This document shows positions 1 through 11,797 of a stretch of DNA of 64,000 nucleotides, in pieces (positions within the stretch are counted from its first letter, which is position 1; each line of letters starts with the position of its first letter). The stretch comes from Acanthochlamys bracteata (lineage: Eukaryota; Streptophyta; Magnoliopsida; Pandanales; Velloziaceae), in the NCBI GenBank assembly GCA_019914995.1, contig CM034128.1:7070501-7134500 (forward strand). Reading direction: 5' to 3'. A program made the translations under genes and the position numbers. The notes beneath the pieces were generated by a model. That model did no database searches. It saw only the letters and a list, made by a program, of their open reading frames with translations, and was not told the origin of the DNA.

Positions 1-878
1 GCCGGCGATACGCCTAGTAGTCCATTGTTCTCCAGATCTGCCTCTATGAACGGCAGCAGTTCTTGGTTCTGCTAATTATATGGAAATCATTTATTAGTTA
101 GATCTTTACGTCTATCATCTTAAGCTTTCAGATTGAAAGATTAAAAAAAAATATAGTGTAATAAAAACCGACCTGGAATGATCCGTCCATGGCAAAGGAA
201 GAGCCGGCAATAGAATCATCGACGAGTAGATCATCCACATGCCACCCAGGTAACATCTTTATCAAGTAATCCGAGATACTACTGCTGCTGCTGTTAGTAG
301 TCGTCGTACCGCTAGCACTGCTAGTTCCGTTGGTACTCATTGTTACTGAAACTTTTGTAGCCTCCGTTGCTGCTTCCTGTTTCATGATAGATTTAGTAGT
401 GTTGTCCATGGAGAGAGTTTCGTTCATGGAGCTGACAGCACCTTCCGAAGGCGCAGCAGCTGCTTCGGAAGAAAGACGAACTCCCGTAAGCAAGAACCTG
501 TTGTGCTTCTTGGTGAGATCATTAGCTCCATGGATCGGAACGTCGCAATCTCGACATAAAATAACTCTATCCTCCTGGCAGAAAACAAACCCTCTCTTCT
601 CCTGCAACCCAATCATATACATGTATCACAAAATACCATCAATCGATTCGTTAATTACCATTCACATGAGAAATTTTGATTAGTTATACCTGACAAATGT
701 CGCAGAGAGGAGGAGAATGAGAATCAGACGGAGGAAGAAGAGAAAGACGACGGTGTTTACCGGCGAGCTTATTTGCTCGGTGAACTCTTCGGTCACAGCT
801 TGTGCACAGAGCAGCTTCGTCGGCACAACAGAACACTGCCGCTTCTTCCTTCCCGCAGACGTCGCACTGCACCTTCAT
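1..878 (-). CDS. BBX20: B-box zinc-finger protein, BBX20-like (3' end missing)
   Basis: Exons on the minus strand are 878-690, 601-173 and 68-1, with GT-AG introns in phase 0; the gene runs off the left edge after about 228 residues. B-box 1 starts at the initiator Met (C5, C8, C17/C18, C25, C28, H33, H42). B-box 2 begins at C59/C62 and is split by intron 1 after Q63. There is no sign of a CCT domain, which fits the two-B-box group IV class. A low-complexity Thr/Ser stretch (about residues 153-171) is followed by ISDYLIKMLPGWHVDDLL (172-189), which closely resembles the ISEYLMETLPGW.VEDLL segment of Arabidopsis BBX20 (BZS1/STH7). Family members are nuclear transcription cofactors that act with HY5 and brassinosteroid signalling in seedling light responses. 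The start is secure because B-box 1 needs it. BBX18/19/21/22 relatives are the main alternatives for orthology. Confidence 0.93.
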
Positions 879-1250
879 CTCACCAGTACTGACTATCTGC
901 TCTATCTCTCTCTGTTTACTTCTAATTTCTCATTGCGAGAGATATTTGATGGAGAAGAGGAGATTTTGTGAAGGATTGTTTGCCGTAGGTCAATGGGAGC
1001 GGAGCTAGCAAGAACGAATGTTGAAGAAGAAGAATGAATAAGGAAAGGAGAAAGATGGTGATGGCTTTTTTGGGCGAGGAGAAAATTTTAATTTTAGGAT
1101 ATGGGTGTGGAGTATGTTCATATTATAATTCAAGTGACATTATTTTTTTGTTTTCTTTTTCATTTTTTTTTTTGGTTGGTGAACTGGCATTGCCATCATA
1201 TATATAAGCTGTTTTGTTTTTTCTGAAGGGATCATTAGGGATTTTCTGAA
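879..1250 (-). promoter_or_regulatory. 5' leader and proximal promoter of the BBX gene
   Basis: This is the sequence just upstream of the BBX start codon. A TATATATA run at about 1199-1206 would read as a TATA element on the minus strand and imply a leader of roughly 290 bases. No CACGTG G-box is visible here. The transcription start is not determined by the sequence, so the TATA assignment is tentative. Confidence 0.35.
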
Positions 1251-2849
1251 TAGTTATTTTTATGATTTTTTCCAAAATAGATAGACTTATTTTTTAGATT
1301 AAAAAATAAAAAATATTTTGTAGCATATAATTTAATTTATGTTTTTAAATTAAATTAAAAACTTTTAAATATTTTAAAATTTTATTTAAAATAAAAAGTT
1401 AATTATAGATCTAAATAAATAACTAGAAATACATCGAAAATATGCCGCAAAGTTGAAAGTTCATATGGTTTAGTCCATCAGTATAATTATAACACGAGAT
1501 ACTGTTGTTGCTGGTGCTGGGGACTTGAAAATGAGTTAAAAGTTTTCTGTTCCAGTTCAGAAAAGTACATATATATTTCATCCATATAGTTTTTCCTAAA
1601 ATAGTAAAAGAAAAAACAAAGATCAGACACAATCTGACATAAATATCTTATAATTCATGTTAATTATTTGAAATTCACTACGCTTTAGCTATTATTTTGT
1701 TTCTGAGAAATGAAATTGAAGATGGGTGTCCGCTGTGGCAGTGACGTTCTCGTAATCGGCAGCAACGTAGCTGTTTGAATTTTCATATAAAAAATTTACT
1801 TTCTAATTTTTTATTTTAATTTTTTAATATTTTCTATAATAATTTTTAATTATTTAAAATTTAAAAAATATATAAAAATTTATCTAAAAAGATTTTTATT
1901 ACTATCAAAATAGTAAATTTTATTATCGAAATAGAATAAAAAATTTTATTTAAAAAAGTTTTTTAAAACTTATTTTAAATACACGAATTTTATTTTTTTT
2001 CATTTAGATTCAAATACGGTCACTTAAGAATTGTAGTTACTATTTTTAACTTCACTTTTATCATTACATGAATTTTATTTTTATTAAATTTTAAGTTCAT
2101 TTCATTTTATTTGTTTCAAAATATCAATTGAAATTTTATTTTTATCAAATTTTATTTTTCATGAAACTTTATTTTTATAAAATTTAATTTCATAAAATCT
2201 AATTATATGTATTTAAAATACGTTTTTATAAATACGATCCAACATTTTTTAAACCACTTCAATATTATTTCGTTCGTTGAACTGGAATGGCAATACTATT
2301 ATGGATGTATTGAAAGGTGACTCCTATATCGAAGCGAAAATCAAATGAAAAGAAAAGAAAAGAAAGGTAGCTAATTAGAGCATCAAACTAGCAGGGGATG
2401 GGATATTATTCTGTTGTATAATGTCATATCTGTGTCGTGTTCTGTTTGTGCTTGTCATATGATGTGGAATTAATTTGATGAAAGGTTACACAGATTATTA
2501 GAAAGGAAATAAAAAAAGAAACGCACTTGCAATCAGTCGCTAAATCATCATATTAGAAGGGTGATATGATTTCTTTTATGGAAAACTCGTAACATAATCC
2601 TTCCACGCAAATCATACAATGTCAAGAGCAATCGTCGTCTCAACTAATTACATCAATCTTTATAGTTGAATTATTTATTTGTTTCTATAATTCTTTAACC
2701 TATGAATTTAAGCGGATAATAACAAATTTGAAGAAATTAATAATTTGAAAGAGATATATTTTTGTTTTCTTCCTTGATCATGAAAAAAAAAAAATTCTAT
2801 ATTTTTGTATTCAACCTCGGAAAGATATGCAGCCTCCAGCCTTCGCTAG
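1251..2849. other. AT-rich intergenic DNA with MITE-like debris
   Basis: No gene is seen. The stretches 1790-2000 and 2040-2235 are very AT-rich and resemble MITE-type sequence found elsewhere in the window. The TTTATTTTTATAAAATTTAATT-like part near 2165-2190 recurs, inverted, near 61580-61610. A short GAAAA repeat lies near 2343-2366. Confidence 0.4.
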
Positions 2850-3740
2850 TACTTATCCAAAAAAGAGGACTTGCTCTAAGAATGGTGAAATTTTTACTAT
2901 TGGAATGACGAGTTGTGAGGCAACTAGCTCAATCTGAATCGCAAAAGCTTATGGCTTGATAAGAGCTATTGGAAGAGAGAAAAAGGTTGCGACATATCGT
3001 GACTTTTAGATATAGCAAAATTTGATATGCAGCATCAAAATGCGTGGATGTAAAAATTACATAAATTGATTGAGATTATTTACAGATAGTAATGTTAGGA
3101 TAAGCTACCGTAAAATAGTAGAGAAACCTAATGAGTTTGCAAGAAAGAGTGGGGTCCAACCACGGAGTTCGATCACTAAGCAAAGAAGAAGACTTTGTTC
3201 TGTAGGAAATGCAGAACAAAACAGCCCATAAGACTAACATCATGTAAAATATTGAATGTATATTTGCATTGACAAAGAAATAACTCTTACTTAACTCGAG
3301 AGATTTCGATGCCAAGAAAGTATTAAAGACTATTCAAATCCTTATCAGACAAAGACTTTTCGAGAGGATTTAAGATTAGAAATAGTCATTTGATTATTTC
3401 CTATAATCATAATATCATCGATATAAACTACATATATATTTTGGTATGTCTATTGCATATGTACAAAGAGGATAATTAGTGATAGATTACTTGAAACCCT
3501 CACATACAATATTGTTGAAAATTTTTGAAGCGATTGACGCAACGCATGTTTAAGACCATGTATTGATTTACGTTCTTTGTTCCTTGGAAAGCGTAAAGGG
3601 AACGTCATTTAGATTTTTTATTTTAGGATCACCATAGAAAAAGACGTTATTGATATCAAGTTGATGCAAATACTAATTTATTTTAGATGAAATAAAGAAT
3701 AAGCACGAACTACATGTAATGAGTTTTGTTGTTGGTATGA
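2850..3740 (-). mobile_element. Degenerate Ty1/copia pol (reverse transcriptase to RNase H)
   Basis: Reading the minus strand from 3740 downward with frameshifts gives the copia RT order: a KLIT..LL..ASSK-like stretch, then WYLHQLDINNVFFYGD (near 3665), a YVDDIMIIGNNQ active-site block (near 3410), YFLGIEISR (near 3310), and RFLYYFTVAYPNIT matching RLLYLTVTRPDI (near 3100). It ends with an FCDSD.ASC RNase H motif near 2930. Many stops and frameshifts show it is dead. Integrase and gag are not recognisable next to it, so it is a fragment. Confidence 0.85.
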
Positions 3741-4310
3741 AAGTTATCTTATCGCGGCGAAAAATAATAATATGGAGAAAAGAAAAACAAATTCAGCAAA
3801 AACTAAAAAAAGTTCGGATTCGAAGGAGAGAACGTCAATTGAGAGAAAAAAATAATTATCTTATTGCAGCGAGCAGGACATCCTTAGTGAGTTGGACTGT
3901 GAATTTCACCAGAACAGCTGAAATTGAAACTAAGAGAAACAATATAGGAGGGAGAGTGAGATAATTCGTCATACTTGTGCTCGGATTCTAGTGATCGTGG
4001 TGTGAGTCGAAACCCTAGCAATCAGCGAGGGAGGTCGTTCCGCCAGAAGAAATGAAGAAACACCGGAAAGAAAACTGAGGAAGAAATTAAAAGAAAAAAA
4101 CGAAGAAAAGTGAAGAAGAACAGCGAGAGAGCACCAGCAGGAAAGCTCGAAAGAGAGGCGAGGTGAGGAAGAAAAGAATGTGTGAATACGCGCAGCCGAA
4201 AGAAAATGAGAAAGGAACGCGTGATGCAAAAATGCTTCATTCGTTCTCTTTTCTCATCAGTCGTTTGACCGAACGATCAGACGATCGAAAATAAGTGTGT
4301 GAATGTACAC
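3741..4310 (-). other. Purine/pyrimidine-biased sequence beside the copia relic, possible LTR or leader
   Basis: The plus strand is strongly purine-rich (runs of GAAGAAA, GAGAGG). On the minus strand it reads as a pyrimidine-rich leader containing CTAGGGTTTCGACTC. Several open frames of 72-86 codons here are low-complexity Ser/Phe or Arg/Lys translations without family resemblance. It abuts the copia RT relic on the side where its LTR and gag would lie, so an internally deleted element is possible. I saw no LTR pair. Confidence 0.25.
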
Positions 4311-4332
4311 ACAGTAACAAGTGTGTGCACAT

Positions 4333-4358
4333 TATATATATATATATATATATATATT
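4333..4358. repeat. (TA)n microsatellite
   Basis: A run of about 13 TA units in intergenic DNA. Confidence 0.9.
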
Positions 4359-4664
4359 AACAAAATACAAATGAAAATATTATAATATTAAAATATTATA
4401 TAAGAAATATTTTTATGAAAATAAATATAACTAAAATTATTCACAATATATGAATTTAATTATATAGCGGTAACCATTATTCTTGAAGTGATCTTTAATA
4501 AAGAGAATGTTTTATTTTTAAGAAGGGAGTTTGTTTAATGGAATTAGATAGAAAGTACGTCAGAGGTGACAAAGAAAGTTCATGATAAATTTAAACATTA
4601 CAAGTGAATTCGAATTCAAATAATCTAACAAAAAAAAGTGAGCATAATGTAAGTACAACAAATC

Positions 4665-4950
4665 CTATGACCTTGTTTATCTTAATATAAATTCATTCTT
4701 TGAAAGTGAGTTTGTTAAAAAAATTAGTTTATAGTAAAAAATAAGTCTAATAAGCCATTATATTACTTTATATTAAAATTGAGTTTGAAAATTAAAGATA
4801 GTTTTACATTTTTAAATTTTAAAGTGAGTTTTATGAAAAAAAAATTGAGGTTAAATTTTGTGTTTTCCTTTAATTAAGAAAGTAATTGAAAATTTGAAAT
4901 TGTGTTTAAAAAAATAACTTTGGAGTTTAAGTAAACAAGACCTAAACTAA
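4665..4950. mobile_element. MITE-like element, CTTGTTTACTTA family
   Basis: The ends form imperfect inverted repeats: GACCTTGTTTATCTTA on the left and, on the reverse strand, AGGTCTTGTTTACTTA on the right. The body is AT-rich and non-coding. A related element lies at 27990-28240 and probably another in 34050-34310. Confidence 0.55.
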
Positions 4951-5238
4951 ACTTCCTAGACTATTTCTTTATTTTCATTTATTTAGTTATAATTTTAGTC
5001 GCTAGTGAATTGTACATTGGTACAAATATTTAGAACTTGTTCCTTCCAAAAATAAATTCGAATAGATTCATAAACTTTTTAGCAGTAAAAGTAAAAATAT
5101 GTTTCTATTTATCCTAAATAAAACGAATGCCTTTTATCTGGGCGGCAAGAATCTATATCCAAGCACGCTCTGACTTCATAGAGATTTGTGCAACATGTGC
5201 GTTAAAAAATAATAAAGGCCAAGCCTGGGTTTCCGAAC

Positions 5239-5274
5239 AGACTACAGACGTGCTCATTGTTTAGTCTGTAGTCT
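5239..5274. repeat. Short perfect inverted repeat
   Basis: AGACTACAGAC (5239-5249) is followed 14 bases later by its exact reverse complement GTCTGTAGTCT (5264-5274). It could fold as an 11-bp stem. No transcript context is apparent. Confidence 0.6.
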
Positions 5275-7636
5275 TGATTGCTGAACCATATAATTAAGTT
5301 AGCTACCGCTGTCGCTTTCTAATTAGCAATCAAACTTAGTTGAAGTAACCTGTTGTTTTCCCCCAAGATGAAAAACGTACTTATCATAAAATGCCACGGA
5401 TAATGTGGCCATACTTATTCGAGTAATGCATGATATGACTATTAGCCAATAATTGCAAGTGCCATCCCATTCTTATCTGCTGCGATATTATAGTAGTATA
5501 TTTTGATTCTTATACAAGGTTTCTGTTGTTAAAATTGTATATGTTTGATTAGTCTGCTTTATTTTGTGGTGTCTTTTTTTATTAATACTAACAAAAATGT
5601 TTATCTAGCCAAATTTATTATATTAACTCTTCTTCCTCAATATTATCGAAGAAATCCGAGTCAAATAGAGTTTAAAGTAAACAAAGTTTCTTTTAACTAA
5701 TAGTTATTCTAACTTAGTTAAGCTGGTGAGTTAACTTGTAATGTAATATTTTAATACATATACATAAGGATTTGCGGATCTGTGTTTTCCTCAATGAGGA
5801 AAGCAGTCACCAGCATCTTTTCTGTGTAGGCCTGGAACTTGCTGGATTACTTTTTTGTTCTCCACTTTTGTACATTCACTAATTAGATAATAAAATTTTT
5901 TAATGGTAGTTCTTATAGCTTCCAGTGAAATCCCACTACTAGAATTGGAAATTGATTACTCTAATATTGCTACTCTTATTCTAAATGCCTTCTAGAATTT
6001 CGTTCTTTCTGGTGTTAGTTTCTCTTTTGGTGCAATATTGTTAGAAGCCAAAAACTAGGCATGACCCACACTGAATTAAGTATGTAAAATTGAGAATGAA
6101 TCAATGCCATAAATAAAGTAGAGTTATTATGAGGGTGCTGCGGCTGGCATTACGTTGACATCATTTGATACAACGTTGCAGTTGCAAGATTAAAATGCTT
6201 CTGTGGTGTTGTTTCTGGAAAGAGGTAGTTAAATTGTTTTATTTTTCTCAATTCTTCAACCTTTATAATGTTCATAAATATTCGCAAATCTTCCGACTTA
6301 CATTCAAGAAATATAGTAGAGAGAGACTACAAAAGAATTTAGAAGAGATTCGGTGCATCTTCACTTATAAGAAGATCTACTTTGTATTCAAATTCAAAAT
6401 CTAAAACTTTCATTAAATATGATCCAAGAATATTTATTAAAAACCATTAACCCTCATATATATTTCAGTAATCAGCAGACTAGTATGATTAACAACTTCG
6501 TTCTACCTTTTCACGAACACAACTTTTTTGGAAGCAGTACAGTTGTGCGGCCATGCATGAACATCAAGTAGAAAATTTGAGAGCAAAAGATAGGTAGATC
6601 TTGCAATGTTTTTCCTCACCACCTATCCGTTAAGAAAAGGTACATTTCAATTTTGCCTTCCTACCTCGGGTAAGATGGGTAAAAGGTGCTTTTTGTCCCT
6701 ATAGACAACTTTTATATCAGTTTGATTTTTACACAATGATAAATATTTCAACTACATTGATCAGCTTTTAAGGTTAAATAGATCTTATAGTTATGCCTTC
6801 AAAATTGTTGCCCGTGATCAATAGAATTCTATCGCTAGCTTGGCATCAGTATCTTCTTCTATCTAGACGACCAAAACAATAATAGAAGAATGGGTAGTGT
6901 CTATGTGATCAGTAACCCATATTATAACCCCTCAAGTTGAAGGAAAAGTGACGGCCAGACACTTGCTGGTAGAGAATCCAAACCTATAACTAATAGTTTT
7001 TCAACGATATTAATTAATTATTTCATATTTAGAAACCTCGACTTCAAGATATTTAGAAAAAAAATGAGATCTTGTCGTTATGTGAATTTGGTAATGGCAC
7101 TTCAACAATTTTTTTTAGTTCCAACTACATTCCATTATTACAGGATGATAACTGTAATATGAATAATAAATAGCGAAATAAGATAATAGATTGTGATCAA
7201 GTTTGCGTGCCAGATAGCTAACAAAACCATGCCTCCCAGCCTGGCTTTCACATGCGTGAAACCCAAAAAACAAGAAGTTTTTCTTTTAAAAATTAATAAA
7301 AAAGAGAACCTAGTTGAAGTTTTTAATTTGAAATTTTTCAAGGAGGTGTAGGGCAAATTGCATTAAATCTGTAAGCACTATTCTTACGTTGGCATTCACT
7401 TGTTAATAATATTAATTTTCTAAAAGCTTGTTGTGAATGGATCGAGTCCAGAAGGGGTATGATATGAGCTCATTGACGCACTCGACCATAAGTATGGAGG
7501 CCACGGAGACGACAAACTGTTGAGATATTATATATAATTAAGGTTCCAGTCTAGTTAAATACTTTCTAATTTAGATGAACTTCTATCGATAAATTGTATC
7601 TTTTTTATTGGGACAATTTGAAAAAAAAATCAACTT
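5275..7636. other. Intergenic DNA without a recognised gene
   Basis: Open frames here (for example 6165-6404 plus, 7138-7356 minus) have no recognisable domain and no supporting splice structure. I see no RNA gene. Confidence 0.4.
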
Positions 7637-8392
7637 GTGACAATAGTTGTCGGACTTAGATCGAACTATTCGGATCGATCAAAAGAATCGTATATGCAAT
7701 CGATCCATTTTGACCCACTTCAACCTGATCGATCTGTTCGTTCAGATTAAAGCGGATTAAATAAATTTTAAAAAATTAATTAAAAAATTTTAATTTATAA
7801 TATATTTAATATAAAAATAATTATTAATAATTTTATGCTAAAAAATAATATGTAGTTTAAATTTTATATTTAAATATGATAAAGTAAAAATATAATTGAT
7901 TATGTCTCATTTGTAAACATTAATTATTAGTAATTTTTAAATTTTTATATTGTAAAATATTCAGACTCAGATATGTATACCCAAAAAAATTGATTATGTC
8001 TCTTTTATGTTTTATCTATTTTATAATTTTATCTTCTTCTAATCGCCTAACTTATTTAAATATTTTTTATTATAATTTTTTTCTATTATTATTGTTGTTA
8101 GTAGTGATAATGCTATAGTGGCAATATTTTAATTTTTTTTATGATTATTGTTGCTGTTGTCATTGATAGTAATGCTATAGTAAAATAATCTAATTTGTTG
8201 CTGTAATTGTTGCTGCTATTATTATCGGTAGTGCAATGATGGTAGTAGATTTTTTACTATGATTGTTGTTATTATTGGTCGAAAATATTTTAATATTATT
8301 GACACGACGGTTCGACCGGTTGATCCGAGAATCGTGACCCGAATAGTTTTTCGATTCGACGTCCGGTCTAGTTCTTACAACTATGCTTGTGA
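7637..8392. mobile_element. MITE-like element with imperfect TIRs
   Basis: The left end has ATAGTTGTCGGACTTAGA followed by AACTATTCGGATC. The reverse complement of the right end has ATAGTTGTAAGAACTAGA followed by AACTATTCGGGTC. The interior is AT-rich and non-coding. The layout resembles non-autonomous DNA transposons of the Mutator or hAT type. No target duplication was resolved. Confidence 0.5.
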
Positions 8393-8482
8393 CTTTTATA
8401 TTCTAATTTAGTAACAGAGCCCGATCTGGTTTCATCACCAATATAGCAACACACTTAGATGATGTTGCAATAGTACTATTTT

Positions 8483-8706
8483 AGGGGCATTTGGAATTCC
8501 ATTTCGTTCAATTTTAAAAGTTTTTTAAATTTATATTTTTTAATAAATTTTTATAATATTTTATAAAATTTATAAAAAAATTTTAAAATATTTAAAACAT
8601 CTACGTTGTAAGATTTTATTATTACTTTTTTTATGTAAAAAAATAGAGTTTGTTTTTCAAATAGAATTAAAATACTCTTTATTTTAGAAAAATTCTATTT
8701 TATAAA
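8483..8706. mobile_element. MITE-like element, family A
   Basis: It begins with GGGGCATTTGGAATTCC and ends with a TTTATAAACACTC-like sequence. It shares the AT-rich core 'AAATTTTTAAATAAATTT..TATAAAATAT' with other copies in this window (for example 28595-28856 and 39910-40169). Confidence 0.5.
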
Positions 8707-9559
8707 CACTCACAAGTTGATACCATTGATTGACCAATATTAAAAATAAGAAAGCTCTAACCCTCTTACTATCGTTGACATGTAGCTGGAATCAAATTAG
8801 ATAACAGATATGACCTCGAAATCACTGCGACACACAGATCCGTCTTTATTGTTTCGCTTCTGCTGATCATATCATATTGCTAAGCTCCGACCTGGTATCT
8901 TGCTCGCCTGCTTGATCGCGTACTCCCTCCACTGTTTAATTCGTCTCTCGCTCACGGTCACATTTTGCTCCAATCGCGGCTCTTAGTCCCTATTCGTGCC
9001 ACCCCACGCACCTTGCCTATCAGCCGCCATCTCAGTCCATTGTGCCTATACCCTGTCATCATACTGAGCCCAGTCTATGCCCGTGTTTAAGAAAAAGACA
9101 GCGGTTATGTGAAGAGTCATTGCTATTATTATTAATCAAAAGGTGTTTGTAATACATTTTCAACGAGTCTAATTATAATATTTTTGTCTTGATTAGTAGA
9201 GGTGCATATTATTGAGAGAAAAAACTCGCTTATGTCAAGAGCAATATACAACCACTTGACGAATGACTAAATGAATATGAAAAATATTTATATTAAGAAC
9301 CAGAAAGTTAAAATATAACTACTAATATTCATGAGTACAAAAATTATAAGACGCTACTTGCACTTACCACTGCTCATAAATTTTGGTGCGCCTTATCAAA
9401 GGCTTTATGTGATGAGAGTGATGAATTAAAATGTTAGATGATACGCCAATAGTGAAGAGATGAAGTTATATATTGAGACTAATTAGGTTTCAGATAATAG
9501 CGTGATACATTAGAGACTTGTATGAAAGTTGATGTAGTTAGCGCATATAAGGCCAAATC
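8707..9559. other. Intergenic DNA without a recognised gene
   Basis: The stretch 8820-9080 is less AT-rich than its surroundings, but no coding frame or RNA is recognisable. The stretch 9100-9560 leads into the copia relic and may be decayed upstream pol; I could not align it. Confidence 0.35.
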
Positions 9560-10150
9560 TTGCATATGCATAATTTATCAATTAATTTATGCATAGTTCT
9601 TAAGAGAAGCATATTAATACTTTTATTTTGATATATTTGAAGGCCTCTCCTAAAATGACAATTTTGTTTAAAATGAATATAGCAAAAAGGTGATGCATAT
9701 CATGATGCTGAAAGGGTTAGAGCAATTGATAATAGGCGATTTATTTCATATTACTTTACTTTTGTATGTGGTAATTTAGTTACCTTAAGATGCAAATATA
9801 AAATATTGTAGCAAGTGCAGAAGTTGAATCTGAAGACATTTTATAAAGTGTTACGGTTGAGATTTTTTGAATGATTTAGATTTTACATATGAGTAACCAA
9901 TTCGACTATATTATGACAATAAAGCAGCATGTGATATAAACAGATAATTCAATTTAATATGTTCGAACAAAATATGTGATATAACGGATAATCTTTATTA
10001 AGAAGTTAGATGTGAAATTTTTTAGTTTTCTAAAATCAGTTCAAAATATCAGCTGGTTGATAATTTTACCAAAGCAATCTCAAAACGTATGTTTCTAAAG
10101 TTCTTAGATAAGTTAGATATGTGTACATGATATTTATGCACCAAGCTGAA
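9560..10150 (+). mobile_element. Degenerate Ty1/copia pol 3' end (RNase H)
   Basis: With frameshifts the plus strand reads FMH..EKH...LIYLKASPK (near 9590-9650), then YYFTFVCGNLVTLR matching the copia GYFTFVGGNLVTWR (near 9745-9790), then YYDNKAACDI (near 9910-9940). It ends with a DKLDMCT.YLCTKL stretch like the usual KLGMIDIYAPT terminus (near 10105-10150). The family and order are clear, and the stops and shifts show it is defunct. A 3' LTR would be expected after 10150 but I could not delimit one. Confidence 0.85.
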
Positions 10151-11797
10151 GAACTATTGAATGTATTACTAGTATACTAGTTTATTTAGATAGTTTTCTA
10201 ATTTATATAGACTTAAAGTAAAATTAACGTCTGTATTTTATTTTCTAATTAGTTGAGTAGGACCTGGTCCTGGTCGAACTCGAACGATTACATTTTTTTA
10301 TGGGTTTAAGTGAAAATGTTTATACAGAAACAAGCAACGCGAAATATCTTCTGAATGAGGGAGTCTACCCTGTAAGTTGTCAGTAAGAAATTTCTGCGAA
10401 GTATGCCCCAGCGGCGCCACGTTTGTTACGTACATACCATCTACATGAGCAGCACAGTATGCACTAGCACGTTGATGTGAACACATCGAACTTGTTCTTT
10501 TGCTTTACACATTAAACCACACACAACAGTAGCATCTAACAAATTTAATTAGCCTGTTTGCAAGGATGCCGACTTTGAAATTTTTGTAACCTAAATGGTC
10601 CTGAGTTCAACTTGTCAATTCAAAGTTAGATGGAGCAAACAACAAGATGAGATTTGATGATTTCACCAAATCCTGACACCTTTAGCATAGTCTAGTGAGG
10701 TATATACCATTTTAGAATATTAATCAATCTTTACTTGCCCTTCCCTCCTCGCCCACCCGGCCTCAAAATAAAAAGAATAAAATAGAATAAAATAAAATAA
10801 AATAAAGATGGAAAGGGTGAATCGCAACTGATATATTGGTTGTTATGAGACTAGCGAGTAAGCAGTATATGATTATAAATTATTTAAGGGAACCGTTGTA
10901 TGTCATTGTTGGAACTCTTCTCCAGCTCTAAAACCAGCAGAGTTGCTCCATCAAATTTCTCCAGAAGTTGGAACTTATCTCATGCAGCGGTAAGAAAAAA
11001 CCTGCTACCCACTAAGTGGCGGAAATTTAACTTGGGTCTTGTCTTCGCAGTTCTCCTAAATTACTAACTCTTGCTTCTATTGAATAAGATTTATTCGCAT
11101 ATATCAAAATTAAAGGTGAGACCTAAATAAAGGGATAAGATTCTTAGACACACACTAAAGGTCTAGAGACATAAAATTCATGCCTAAAATGCTTTGTGCT
11201 TCCAGAAACAATCCTGTACAATTGTCATCAACTTTAGGATCAATGGGTTAAGAGAGAATACGAGCATTAGATAGATATAAAATATTGGAACGATCTTCAC
11301 ACTACTTGTTTAAACAAAGATGTCTACAAAAAACCAGACACTACTACTCTCAACAAATTTTGTATATTTTTCTCGAACAAGATAGCCTAGAGCAACGTAG
11401 AATGATCATGCTATACCAGACTGTGATAATGCCAAAACGGACAAGCAATTCAGACATTATCCTTTGCCAGGCAATATTGCCATTCCACCGGTTAAAAATC
11501 ATAATTCAAATAGATAGCAACGCTTATGACCAAATCATCAAGTCATATACATAAATGGTAACATCACCGAAGCAAATATCGCCAAAAACGTTTCATTTAT
11601 AATCAGCAACTTCACTGTCTTGGAAAAATCTTCTTTAAAGCACTTTTAATATCAGTTACTAGCATCTCTTTAATCAATTAAAAAGAAACAAAAAACTTAT
11701 AAAGCATAATACAGCTTTCAGAACACAGTACTTCAAGCTGCAGCAATCATGCGCATCGAGAACCATCCACTCTGTCCAGATGCATCGTCAGTATTTC
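10151..11797. other. Intergenic DNA and probable 3' flank of the SH3-domain gene
   Basis: No gene is seen. A simple (AATAA)n-like A-rich repeat occupies about 10764-10806. Bases 11550-11797 would hold the 3' UTR of the neighbouring minus-strand gene. The 89-codon plus frame at 11285 has no recognisable domain. Confidence 0.4.

Noticed and set aside
3719..4240. Basic Arg/Lys-rich plus frame and Ser/Phe-rich minus frames next to the copia relic
   Set aside because: They are low-complexity translations of a purine/pyrimidine-biased tract, with no family match.
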